Shown here: positions 45,520 to 57,133 of the stretch, piece by piece
Layout of the letters: every line of letters starts with the position of its first letter
Position numbering within the stretch: the stretch's first letter is position 1
Assembly: GCA_013368445.1 (NCBI GenBank)
Contig: JAACJO010000001.1
Location: forward strand, 1,984,001-2,048,000
DNA: 64,000 nucleotides
Origin: Leucocoprinus leucothites
Lineage: Eukaryota > Basidiomycota > Agaricomycetes > Agaricales > Agaricaceae
Reading direction: 5' to 3'
Notes under the pieces: generated by a model
Seen by the model: only the letters and a program-made list of their open reading frames with translations
Told to the model about the DNA's origin: nothing
The model's database searches: none
Made by a program: the position numbers and the translations under genes

Positions 45520-46050
45520 CGTAGTCTGCAGCGTAAGGCCAAGTTATTTGGAGGTCGTTTAAAGATCGAGGTAAGCGTGAATCAGGTGGGGGTCAGCGAT
45601 ATATCGATCCTAATAAAGTGAGTTAAATGAGGCCTGAGAACGGTTCTTTTCACATCCGGAGCCAATATCCGCTCCATTCTTGAGAGTTGCCTGAGAGGAA
45701 GAGTCAGGTGAAGTGAAACCGCATTGTGCCACCCGGAAACAACCCTGTTACCGAGGTTTTTCCGACACATATGGCTATTAATGTAATAGGGGTCATCTCA
45801 ACGCACGCACACTCTCAATTTGGCTCGATGGGTAGAGCAAGAAGGGAAGTAAGGAGACAGATGAAATACTCTTATACTGCAAGAATCGATTCATGGTCAT
45901 TGCACCACACTTTTGGCCGTACCTAACACTTCATCGTGCGACATCGTCAACGGCATCCCCGAGCATGGGTAATAATCCAGTAGATTCCAGGCGTCAGGCA
46001 ATTTACAGATTCAAATGGTTTCCAACCTGTTATTTGTACTTAGCCAGACT
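45520..46050. other. Intergenic region upstream of beta-mannosidase
   Basis: About 530 bp between the beta-mannosidase start and the permease stop. I see no coding pattern or repeat. Confidence 0.45.
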
Positions 46051-47965
46051 CTAAAGGTGGTATCTCCATCGTTTTCTAAGTAATTCATCCTCTAATCCGT
46101 CTCGGCGCTGCTCCTCTTCCAAGCTCTGGTTCAGGCCCTGTAAAATACTCCTTAGCCAAAGGCACATCGCGATTGAAACCACAGAAGTCACTATGCAGAT
46201 CATGTAGGACTTGTTATAAGTTGGCCCCCACTCTTTTACCCACACATACGCTCCAACGATATTGCTACTTTGCGATATGGCATTAATGAGGGCGAGTGCC
46301 ACTGCACGTTTAGCCGGAGGGTTTGATATGATCGCAGATGCCCACGCGAGGAGACATATAGAGCCTGCGTTAGACTGGGCCATCAGAAATCTACGGGGGA
46401 TGGTAAGCGATCAACTAAAGCAGTGAAATAAGGGCCATACAGTGAGAAATACCGAACGGCAACATCCATCGTGGACATGGCGAGCAAAAAACCCACAATT
46501 CCAACGACGATCGGGATGATTACATGCACACACCTCTCACCGGATCTGTCAGAGTGCCTAGATATCCAAAGGGCCCCAACGGCAGCAGCAACCCAGGGAG
46601 GCACGCAGAGGAGCAATGAGGTCACTGCGTCATAACCCATCGTCGCTGCAAGCGTCGGAAAGTATATGGAAAAGGAGACAGATAGGATTGCAAAATATAG
46701 CGCAATGGCTAAGTACCAGACTTTCCAGTCCGCTGTAGCAAGGATAAAACCTTTCACTGCTTCGGCAAAAGAAACCGACTCTGACCCTGAGAAGCTCTCG
46801 TCAGCATCCTCAAACATTCTCCTTCTCGCGAGAGCATGTTCTGGAAGAGTTAACCAGGGGATGGTGTTTGTCTCAGGGAAGTCAGGAAGGACGAAGAGTG
46901 CGACGATGGCCACTAGGGCAGTCAGACCACCCTCGACAAAAAAAAAGCCATCGCCAAGCTGCGTATCCAAGTACACCATCCATCGCATTCAATATGCCTG
47001 ACGCAATGAGCGAACCAAAGGCTTCTCCTATGAAGACTCCGCAAGTGAAATAACCCGTTCGCCGTGATAATTCGTTTCGCTTGTACCATCTTGAGATCAG
47101 ATATAAAGCTCCAGGATAAAATCCGGCTTCAACAAAACCTAGTAAGAAACGAGCGACAAGTGCACCGTGGTAGCTGCCGGAGCGTCAGGTGATGTTAATA
47201 TCATGTCCAAGAGTTGAGGTACGAACTTTGTCGTCAATCCTAACAGGATTTATTGTTAGCATAGTCATTATATAATCAGCAGTAGTGGCAAACCTGTACA
47301 AAAAGAAATCATGCCCCAGACCACCATACAGCATGGTAGATATATGGATGGTCTTCCAATCTTGTTCAGAAGCATATTTCTAGGGACATTATGGTTATCA
47401 TTATGATAAGGAGCCAAGGGTAAATGGTAGGCCAAGTGCTTACGATGGTATTTGCATAGGTGTATATCCGGTGTAAAAGACGGACAAGATAGTGGCGAAT
47501 TGCGTGCCATTCAGGCCTAGGTCGTGCTCGAAGCCATGGAGTCGAGCTGCGCTACAAGAGCATTGCCGTGAGAGAATATCGAGGCATTGTGGAAAGATAT
47601 GGGGGAATTACGCGGTACTGCTTCTGTCAATATCTTGTATCGACGTTACTCCGTGCAGGCAAGACCTACAAGTATATCACACTCACGATTGAGGATATAT
47701 ATCACAATCAGCATGGTCATTCGAAGGTCTAACTTCCACAAGAGGCTTCTTTCTAGCTCCTCTTCAGATTCGATTCCTCCGGGCTGTAGCACAGACTGCT
47801 CATGTTCTGAAGTGTCATGTTGCGAGGCTGAAAGGTCAGTGAGTAATTTTCCGATGCATGGTAGTATGAAGTTGGTAACGTACCACGATAGTCATCAGAT
47901 TGCAAAAGGAGTGATTGATGTTCACTGGCAATACCATGATAACTACTTTGTGGTTTTACAGTCAT
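46051..47965 (-). CDS. Dal5-like MFS permease, frameshifted copy
   Basis: Member of the anion:cation symporter branch of the major facilitator superfamily (allantoate/nicotinate-type permeases), with 12 predicted membrane helices. The start at 47965 gives MTVKPQSSYHGIASEHQ. A 50-60 nt intron then leads to LERSLLWKLDLRMTMLIVIY. The following motif is IDRSS instead of the usual IDRNN. Later parts read FGSLIASGILNAMDG, PTLAATMGYDAVTSLLLCVP and AQSNAGSICLLAWASAIISN, ending LRKRWRYHL. At 46938-46946 a run of nine A (nine T in the coding strand) puts AAWRWLFF out of frame with VEGGLTALVAIVALF; eight would keep the frame. The gene is broken there unless this is an assembly error. Confidence 0.78.
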
Positions 47966-48197
47966 GAATGCGCAGAGATTGCTGAAAACAGTTACAGGTC
48001 ACAACAAAGAGGGAGCACAGGGACTTAAGAGAGGACGACTGATTTGGAATCACGCCGTGGATTAGATAGAACATGATTCTCGCAGGGCATCATGCGTCAT
48101 CGGTTAAGACTTGATTCTGGAGAATAAGCGGTGTGCGGGTATACTCAAAGGTGAATATAGACATGAAGCTCATGAAATGTACGGTATAGATTGAGAG

Positions 48198-50103
48198 TTA
48201 CGTATGATATCTCCATTTTCCAGTCTTGTCCGAGGCCACACCGCTCCTCTCATCTTCTTCGTCCATCTCTATGTTCAGCCGCCTCAGTGTGCTCCTTAAC
48301 CAAAAGCACATAGAAGCACAGCCCACTGCAGCAACGATGCAGATGGTATATGACTTAATATACGTTGGACCCCATCCCTTAACCCAAACGTAGGAGCCAA
48401 CAATATTGCCGCTCTGAGAGATGGTGTTTATGAGAGCGAGCCCAGTAGCGCGTTTAGTCGGAGGATTGGAGACTGTCGATGATGCCCACGCAAGATAGCA
48501 GATGAAACCTGCAAACATCTGGGCCATCAAGAACCTAGAATGTACATGAGCCTAGGGCCGGAGATATGAAGAGAGGCGCTTACATGGAGAAATAACGAAC
48601 TGCGATATTCATGGTCAACATGGAGAGCAGGAAACCAAGGGTTCCAATTGCTAGTGCTGAAACGATATGCATGCAACGATCTCCCGTTTTGTCTGAATGG
48701 TTGGAGAGCCAAAGAGCAAACGCAGTAGCAACCATCCACGGTGGGACGCAGAGTAAAAGAGAGATAATTGGGCCATAACCCATGGTTGCAGTGAGAGTCG
48801 GGAAATATAGATGGAAGGATAGCGATAGCGCATAGAGGAATAGCCCGATTGCTAGATAATAGACTTTCCAGTCCATAACCGCCAGCATTAAACCTGCAAT
48901 AGCATCATTTCTTTTTGGCAGATCCTGCTCAGATTCTGTAATGGGCTTGGCGGGCGAAACACCGCCGTTTTCCTCGATCATCCTCCACTTTGCCAGCGCA
49001 TGTTCGGCGGGGCTAAGCCAGCTGATGGTTTCTATTTCCGGGAAGTCGGGAAGGATGAACAACGCGACAACGGCGACCAACACCGTCACTCCACCTTCTA
49101 TGAAGAACAACCACCGCCATGCTGCGTAGCCCCAAGTACCCTCCATCAGATCCAATATTCCTGATGCAATGAGTGAACCAAAGGCATTGCTAATAAGGCT
49201 TCCGCAAGTCAAATAGGCCGTTCGTCTGGAAAGCTCATTTCGCTTGTACCATCTCGCAATGAGATAGAGTGCACCAGGGAAAAAGGCGGCTTCTACGAAG
49301 CCCAGAACAAAACGAGCAAAAAGGGCGCCGTGATAACTAAATACAGTTGAGTAAGATTAGCATATCACCGAAGATGCGGTAGCATGCCTTGTTGTAAAAC
49401 CTGAAAAGAGGCTGAGGTTAGTTGAGACAACCTTTCCAAGAGTATGAAAGTCGAGCGGACCTGTACAAAACGAGACACCTCCCCATACCATCATACAGAA
49501 CGGTAGGTAAATGGATGGTCTACTAATCTGACTGAGGAACATATTTCTGGTATGGCACCTCTCAGTATCCTGACGATAACATTCAAGTGGAGTTGACTCA
49601 CGAGGGTATTTGCATGAGTATATACCCAACGTAGAGGATTGACAGGATGGATGCAAATTGTGATCCCTCTAAGCCTAAATCTTCTTCAAATCCGCGAAGG
49701 CGTGCAGCGCTAGGGAGGCATGAGTGCAACGAGTCATGGCATCGGGGAAGGAACAATGTACGCGGCGTTGTTCCGGTCGATATCTCGAAGACGCTAAGCT
49801 CGTTGGACCAGTGCCAGACGAGAATATGACTTACAATTGAGAATATAGATCACAATGAGGATGCCCATTCGCAGGTCCAGTTTCTTGAGTAAACTCTTCT
49901 CTAGCTTTTCTCGGGCCTCCGGCCCTCCGAATTGCATGTCTTCGTCCGAAGCATCGTGAGGGGTTACTGTAAGGTCGCTGAGTTCAACACCATGTCCGAA
50001 GTTCGGGCGCTCAATAAAAGGAGACGAATCACCAGAATCCGGTTGGGTAGAAGGAGAGAGGACGATCTTCCTCGCTGAGTCTCGTCGACAAGTACCTGGA
50101 CAT
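48198..50103 (-). CDS. Dal5-like MFS permease, intact
   Basis: Tandem paralogue of the neighbouring permease on the same strand, with 232 bp between them. The start at 50103 (MSRYLSTRLSEEDRPLSFYP) was chosen because a 55-nt intron at 49978-50032 then joins in phase to CDLTVTPHDASDEDMQFGGP. After it come LEKSLLKKLDLRMGILIVIY, IDRNNAA, ARLRGFEEDLGLEGSQFASI, FGSLIASGILDLMEG, AAWRWLFFIEGGVTVLVAVV and QMFAGFICYLAWASSTVSNP, ending TGKWRYHT. Helices and loops are complete and the frame is intact. Substrate is unknown; the family moves small organic anions such as allantoate, nicotinate, biotin precursors or pantothenate. It is head-to-head with the AARSD1 gene, 142 bp apart. Confidence 0.88.
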
Positions 50104-50245
50104 GGGGTATGAAGAGGAATAGCCGCCGAGCAGTGTGGGACTGATGGCTGCCCGGCATGGAGAATGCAGGGTATAAGGAGATAAGTATGTAGTCAGGGTA
50201 AGAGAAGTTATTAGGTGCTTAAAATCAAGACCGCTGTCAAGTCAA

Positions 50246-51955
50246 ATGGCCACCGCGCTCGTCCTGACACAAACACCCTCAGACTACCACAGAATCGTCT
50301 CTCCGACTCTCAAAGTTCCTGATATCTCTAATGTCTCCATTCCAGTCGGAATTCTGGCCTGCCAACGTAAGTTTTCGGGTCACCCTTCTGACTTGGCTTG
50401 ATCGATTATCTCTCGAAATTCTAGGGGATCCTCTCCGACGGACCATCGACACCACTGTTGTTAGTGCAGAAATCCACCGACCGCCACCTTCTGATGCAGG
50501 AAAGAAAGGCAAAAAGACTGTCGTTGCTCCCACTCTACCGATTGGTCCGATTATTCTCGTAACACTTCATGATACCGTCATCTTCCCTGAAGGTGGAGGC
50601 CAGCCAACGGATACAGGGCTGATTACCACCACTAAGGATGGGAGGCAGTGGGAAGTCGCGCAATGCAAAAGACACGGCGGTCATGCTGTTCACTATGTTT
50701 CTGTCAAGGAAGGAACAGCTGAAGCTGGACTGGAAGCTTTCGCGCCAGGCGTCTCTGTAATCGCTGAACTCGGTGAAAAAGATTTCGAGAGGCGATATGA
50801 CCACGTATGTATCCAGCTACCCCCTCTCCACTATGCATACTTAGCGAAAATGTAGATGTCAATGCACACTTCCCAACATCTCCTCTCTGCCCTCCTTGAA
50901 ACTCGGCTAAATCTTCCAACCCTCTCCTGGTCTCTGACATCTTACCCGCAACCATGTTACGTCGAGCTTCCCCGAGGCATGTCCCAGGAAGAAATCAATT
51001 CGATCCAGTCCGAAGCAAACAAGCTGGTTTTCGAGGGCCGCCGTGTTCATGTGGAGGTACAAGAGCTCGATCGTCAAGCGGACCCTCAATCGCAGTCAGC
51101 TCCAAAGTTGGAAAATGGTCGTGCTATAGGCAAGGCGTTACCTGAAGACTATACAGGTGGAGTGAAGAGGGTAGTGGTCATTGATGGCGTCGATCGCAAT
51201 CCGTAAGTGAAGTGCTCAGCTTCATCGACTAGACCGTAAGTAATGATTTTTGTAGCTGCTGTGGTACACACCTTCCTTCAATCCACAATCTCCAACTGTT
51301 CCTCCTTCCACATACCGAATCTTTATCCCGTAGGGACGGAAACTCAGGTTCAACAACCACCGTTCGCCTTTACTTCCTCTGTGGCCCTCGCCTAATCCAT
51401 CATCTCACAAATACGCATACCCTTCTCACGTCCACAGCTTCTATCCTCAGCTCTGGACTTCCTGTGGTACCGGAACGAGTTCAGCAAGTTGTTGACGAAC
51501 GGAGAAAGGCAGACAAACGTGTTGGCGATGTCGAGTCTGAATTAGCCGGCTGGATCGGTAGGGGACTCATAGATGAATTGATCAGGGATACCCAAGACGG
51601 AGCCGGATTGTGGAAGAAACATCTTCACAGGACTGACGATTCCTCTAATCCCCTTGGTTTCCTCTCTTCTATCGCTTTTGCCATTTCCGATGGCACCAAG
51701 GACAAAAGTGTAACCTCTCCCTACTTAATTATTCTGACCTCTTCGCCTTCGGCGCAGGTTCCTAACTCGCAGAGCACTGTGCTCGTAATTGGGTCTGATG
51801 ACAAGAAGGTCAAAGAAGCCGGCGATGCTTTGAAGGCAAAGCTCGGCATCAAGGGAGGAGGAAAAGGACCTAGGTGGAGTGGAAAACTTAGTGGTGTGTG
51901 GAGGGACACAAAGGAGACAGCTGGGGTTGAGGAAACTCTCAAAGGGATCTGGTAA
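50246..51955 (+). CDS. Alanyl-tRNA editing protein AARSD1/AlaX-type
   Basis: Free-standing trans-editing factor that hydrolyses Ser mischarged on tRNA(Ala). The start at 50246 gives MATALVLTQTPSDYHRIVSP. After an intron the family start follows as CQRDPLRRTIDTTVVS, then DTVIFPEGGGQPTDTG. The zinc-binding editing core has HTSQHLLSALLE, which supplies two His ligands, and CCGTHLPS, which supplies Cys and His. The C-terminal part, with TVLVIGSDDKKVKEAGDALK and GGGKGPRWSGKLSGVW, matches the DHHA1-like end of animal AARSD1. An insert, GKKGKKTVVAPTLPIG, lies in the first domain. Three introns, about 510 residues. Acts in the cytosol to protect translation fidelity (family knowledge). Confidence 0.93.
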
Positions 51956-52066
51956 ACAGGATGGGTAGGATAATACAAAGCCATAAATGAATACAATAAA
52001 ATTGCAAAGAAAGTACAGTGTAAGGGCCTTCCATGGTCCAGTGCTCTAGAGTACAGAAATCAAAAG

Positions 52067-53561
52067 CTATTTCAGTGGCTGGGGGTCATAGGTATGGGAG
52101 ATGATCGTTTCGCCAGTCTTGTCACCATCAACAGAAATTTGGATAGGTGTTAATTGGGCTGGTAACGGAAAAATAGCGTAAGTTACTGCTGAGACAGCTA
52201 TTGATTAAAAGACGTACCAGGTCCTTGTATTTCTTCCTCGCTAGATGAAGATGTATTCGACTCGCCATCTGTCAAACCCAACTCAACCTCCAGAGCCTCT
52301 TGCTCAGAGTCAGAAAGCGAGTCGTCAATAGTGTAAATTTCTTCTAATCTGGCCTCGTCCATGTAATCAGGCGCATAGTCACCCTCAAAAACCGGATCAG
52401 AGTCTGGCTCATATCCCAATTCTTCTAGAGGTAAACCAGGGTCATCGGTGAAATCCTCAGAGGTCTGGTCCATGGTCAGCCCAGGGTCAAAGTCCTCGTC
52501 GTTCGCCTCACCCTCCATCTCCGTAAGGTCGAAATCAGGGGGATCCCAAGGTTCTCCATCAATGGGGTCGAATTCGGGCGGTTCCTCCTCTTCTGCTGGG
52601 CCGAATCCAGGGGGTTCCCAAATTCCATCTTCCACGGCAATCGAGTCAAATCCAGATCCTGCGCCCTCATCCACAAATCCAGGATCCAAGGAGCCAACGT
52701 CTGGGTCGGCCTCCTGTAGACATGGGTCAAAGTCAGCCTCCCCAGCATCTTCTATCATAGGTTCAAATTCGGGATCCAAAATGCCTTCTACCATTTCGGA
52801 ATTGAAATCCACGTCTTCCGACCCGTCTTCGACACCTACGTCGTCATACTCCGGATCATAATCATACATCCATGCAGCCCCATCCTCCATCATAGCCTCG
52901 CGTTCTTCTATCTCCGGATCAACGACCGGAGCGGATTCAATGTCGTCCTCCCAATCAGGCTGATAGAGGTCGTATCTGTCCTCGGAAGGCAAGTCTGCCA
53001 CTTCAAAAAGGTCTGCATCAACTTCGATGTCGTCTTCTCCCTCGGATGAGGGGAGATATTCGCCGCCATCGGAAGACGCATCATCTTGATACGTGTTGAT
53101 CTGGATGAATCGAGAGCGACATGTTGGGCAGCTCAGGTGCTGAAAACGGGTGTGAGCGTGTTTGTTTGGTTAAGAGAAAGTAGAGATTGACAACGTACGT
53201 GTGTCTTGATCCATTCGACCAAGCTGCAGATATATGAGACGATAATATATAATTGGTTAGATATAGCGACTCACTCCCTGCGACAGAATATATGGCCACA
53301 TTCTTCGAGCTTCGTGATTCCGCCCACTTCTTTGTCCCCCTCCTTCTCCTCCAGCCCCTTCTCGGTACTTTCCTCTTCATCTTGCAAAATTTCCACAAAG
53401 GGAAGGAGACAAATGGGACAATTGTCCTCTAACGGGATTTGTTCTCTCGGAAGGACAGGTAGATCTTGAATGAAGTTTTTGACAGTCTCAGAATTGGCAG
53501 AAGAGAGGATAGCGTCCTGGACGAGCTGCAGGGCGGCAGCTCTTGCGAGGAAGGTGTCCAT
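52067..53561 (-). CDS. RING-finger protein with long acidic tail
   Basis: The start at 53561 gives MDTFLARAAALQLVQDAILS. The RING reads CPICLLPF, an acidic 35-40 residue loop, CGHIFCRRD, LVEWIKTH and LSCPTCRSRF. As in the other RING gene of the window, Asp sits at the sixth ligand position and its codon is split GA|C by an intron. The tail of about 300 residues is extremely rich in Asp and Glu, with many repeats of D-P-x-F type (for example DPEFEP, EFDPIDG, DFDPG). A last exon after a 60-70 nt intron adds a short end, THTYDPQPLK-like, to the stop at 52067. The alternative stop at 52198 results if that intron is retained. Probably a ubiquitin ligase, from the domain only. Confidence 0.75.
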
Positions 53562-54751
53562 CCCGCGGCCGTATATGGCGAGCCAGAGCCAGAGCTCGCT
53601 TGAGCAGTCAACCCGGAGGAATGTGGAAGGTTCGAAAAAGCGAAATAATTAGGACGAGTGGAATTGGCCTACGATTCAGTGACTATTTCACTGTAGTGAT
53701 GACTGCTGAATATGACCACACCGAGTTGAGTGGGAGTGATGGAGTTTGTGTGATCAACGAACGTTAGCGAACTTTGATCCCGGTTCTGGCTTGGCGCTGA
53801 TGCGACGCGTTTAGTCACGTGATTTCCACTGCGATTGTCATGTATGTCCGGAGAAAGGCCTTGCGAGAGAGTTTTCTGATCATCATTATCGCTTCCCCAC
53901 TCCACCAACACACTGTAGATCCTCAAGCGACGACAGCAGCCAACGGCCTCCATTTATTGGACGTAATATGCTACATACCCATGCATATTCACAATTTCGG
54001 CACTTGGATATCGGACCTCTCTGCCGGATTGTCAGAGTAGCAAGGGGATAGATCAAGCATATGGTCGTTGGCACACGAAGCCACTTCTTTCTCCATATTG
54101 CTTTCCTCTCGTGACCATTCTCGCATCAATTCTGGCGACAGTGTGAACAGGTTTGTATGTACAGTCAACCGCGGTTTTACCTTGGCTCACAGCAAGGGAC
54201 ACACTTTCCAGCCGTTTTGCACGACGAGGACTATCTTATTGGTTATGTTGGACCACATTGGACTTCGCGTTCGGACGGCTAAATGCAAATATCACTCAAC
54301 TTTAATTAATTACCCAATTTCAAGCTCGCTCGTTGGACCCTATTTAGCACCACTAAACGTATAAATCCTCCACCCACATTGATGGCGCCAAGGCCCATTC
54401 TCCAAGACTGAATAATAAATTACCAGGGAATGATTGCAAGGCACGCAGAAAAAAACCACATCTACCCTGTTAAAAGTGGCTGTTTTGAGAAGCGCAAAAA
54501 TCGAAGTCCTACCGGAGTTTCCATAATCGCTTGGGTCCGATCTTTATTTAAACCCCCCATACTTTTCCATGTGCACATGAGGACCTCCTTGCGTCCTTCT
54601 TCGCCTACCCCGTCTTCCTCGCTTCACTAATTTGGAGTCGACTCACCGCCAGTTCTCGACTTCGCTCGATAGAGAGAGACGCTCTGATCATTGATTGGGT
54701 TCTCGCTAACGAAATATCCCATTTTGACGCCTTTCAACGCACCTAAACGAT
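53562..54751. other. Gene-poor region of about 1.2 kb
   Basis: Between the RING gene start and the third permease start. No exon with recognisable features on either strand. The last 150 bp before 54752 contain C/T-rich stretches (ttcgcctaccccgtcttcctcgct) that fit a promoter or 5' UTR. Confidence 0.45.
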
Positions 54752-56833
54752 ATGTCGACCGACGGGAAGGATGTGGAGAAGCAGGAGCGTATCTCGACTT
54801 CGTCTAATGGTGAGAGTGGAGTGAAAGATCAGGATGCAGAGTTTGGTGGACCCGAAGCGAGGAAAAAGCTTGAGAAGAAGTTTTTGTGGAAGTTGGATCT
54901 AAGGATGAGCATTATGGTGATCATCTACATCCTGAACTACGTGCGTCTGTCTTCTGTTGTACTCGTTTGTTATGAGAAAATAGTACTGATTTAGTACTAC
55001 TCTTTAGATTGATCGAAACAATGCCGGGTACGTGTCTAGTGCTTTGGTACTGCATGAATCATTAAACGTTTGTGACTAGTGCTGCACGTTTACGCGGATT
55101 TGAGGCAGACCTAGGCCTACAAGGACCACAGTTCGCTACCCTTCTATCGATCCTATACGTCGGGTATATCATCATGCAGATTCCATCGTCAGTTTCTTCG
55201 TCTTCCTGTTCGCAAAGGAGGAATTATTCATCTTCGGCCCGCAGAAATATGTTCCTCAATTGGATGGGTAAACCTTCTATTTACCTCCCAGTATGCATGA
55301 TCATCTGGGGGATGATTTCCTGCCTAACTGGTAGGTTTACCATATTCCCGTTCCCTGTCCAACTCTGACAGTTTCTGATTTTAATACTTGTTCTCTCAGG
55401 CATCACTCATGAGTGCGTATCATATCTCCTTCCATCACATCGCATTGAATAAGACTAATCAACGTCTACGTCATTGCTATTTCCAGTTTTGTGGGAGCGC
55501 TTCTGACACGTTTCTTCCTTGGCTTCGTCGAAGCTGCGTTTTTCCCTGGTGCACTTGTACGTGGGCATTTTAGAATCATATTTGTTACTTTGGCCAGGAA
55601 AATACTGACAGGGATTTGATTTTTTTTATTTCTTTTTCTAGTTCTTGTTGTCAAAATGGTATAAGCGTGATGAACTGGGATTGAGGACTGCAATTCTGTA
55701 TTGCGGCAATATTATCAGTAATGCGTTTGGTTCGCTCATGGCTTCGGGTATTTTGAACGGAATGGAGGGAAAGCTTGGACATGCAGCATGGCGGTGAGCC
55801 GAAAGATCATGATGTTTTCAAACAGATTCTCAAATTATGACCAGCTGGCTTTTCTACATTGAGGGTGCGCTAACAATTGCCATTGCGGCCATGGCCATTT
55901 TCATTCTACCCGACTTTCCTACGACAACACGTTGGCTGAGCCCTCAGGAGCGTGCACTGGCTATCAAACGTATGACGGAAGATGCAGGCGTAGGTGACGA
56001 GGAACAAACGGAGCAGGGCAGAGGAAGTGGCTTGATCATGGCTATTACTGACTGGAAAGTGTGGTGGCTTTCTTTGGCACTGACATCTCAGGTCATTGCG
56101 TTGAGTTTCAATGCATACTTCCCAACATTATCTGCTACTCTGGGATTCAACCGGACAGTGACATTGTTGCTATGTGCTCCTCCTTTTGTTTTTTCTGCCA
56201 TTGCCGCATTCGTCCTGAGCAGGTATGGCAAGCCTCCAATACCCCCCTGATGATGGTCACGCTAACACGACGATAATAGGTCGTCTGATAAAATAGGCGA
56301 ACGTTTCTACCACATTGTCAGCTCCTTTGCACTGGGAATCCTTGGATTCATTATCGCAATTTCGACAATGAACACTGCTGCAAGATACGTTTCCCTGTAC
56401 GTGTTACACCTTGCATCTACGTGGAGTTGTGGAATAACCCATTTATGTAGGTTCCTCATGGCGCAGTCATATGCAGGGTTTGTCGTGCTCTATGCATGGA
56501 TGAGCAATTCATTCCCAAGGCCGCCGTCAAAGAGAGCTGTAGCACTAGCTTTGATGAATGCATTCTCGCAACTGGGCAATGTTGCTGGCTCGTAAGTCAA
56601 GCGGACAGTGGAAACCCCTGAATTTTTGATTTAATTTCTATTTTAGATATGTGTGGCCCACGCCTTGGGGACCTACATACCGCAACTCGTATGCGATCTG
56701 CATTGCCACCTCGGGGCTGACGATTGTGATGCTCTGGATATACAGGATGCACCTTGTTAGACTTAACAAGAAGTTAGATAAGGAAGAGGAGGAGCAGGGC
56801 ATCAAAGTGAAAGGGTTCCGATATATGCTTTGA
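54752..56833 (+). CDS. Dal5-like MFS permease, third copy
   Basis: Same family as the two permeases about 5-8 kb upstream, but on the other strand. The start MSTDGKDVEKQERISTSSNG is followed by AEFGGPEARKKLEKKFLWKL, IDRNNAG, LRGFEADLGLQGPQFATLLS, MFLNWMGKPSIYLPVCMIIW, FFLGFVEAAFFPGAL, KWYKRDELGLRTAILYCGN and AAWRWLFYIEGALTIAIAAM. The loop before helix 7 and the C-terminal half are complete, ending KGFRYML. I checked all exon joins I could place, and they are in phase. There are about eight introns, one of them splitting AAWR|WLF at the site where the two other copies have none. Substrate unknown. Confidence 0.9.
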
Positions 56834-57133
56834 GCTAATATACAGTACTTTAAAGGAGAAAGACGATCTGATAAAAAAATATGATGAACGCGTGATTGAA
56901 TAGGACTCGTGTTGGGGTGTGATTCGGGTGTATGGGCCGTAGAGTGTCATCTGACAGCGGAACATTAAAGTAGAAGAAGAGAGAGAAGGAGAAGAGGGAG
57001 GCGGAGTAGGCTAGAGCCGAGAGGCACGGCTGGGGCAGGGGGATATTAAAAAGGATAATATAATAAGCAATATAATAAGTGACGTCCTTGCCATCCCACA
57101 CGACTGGTTGTTTTGTAGCTCTCTCCCTCTCTC
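56834..57133. other. Short intergenic region before NEM1
   Basis: About 300 bp. It holds repeated purine-rich stretches (agaagaagagagagaaggagaagaggg) and ataata repeats near 57050-57080. It is the presumed promoter of the next gene. Confidence 0.4.

Noticed and set aside
52448..52861. Ser/Gly-rich open frame on the plus strand
   Set aside because: It is the antisense shadow of the acidic RING tail, whose Asp/Glu codons read as Ser on the other strand.
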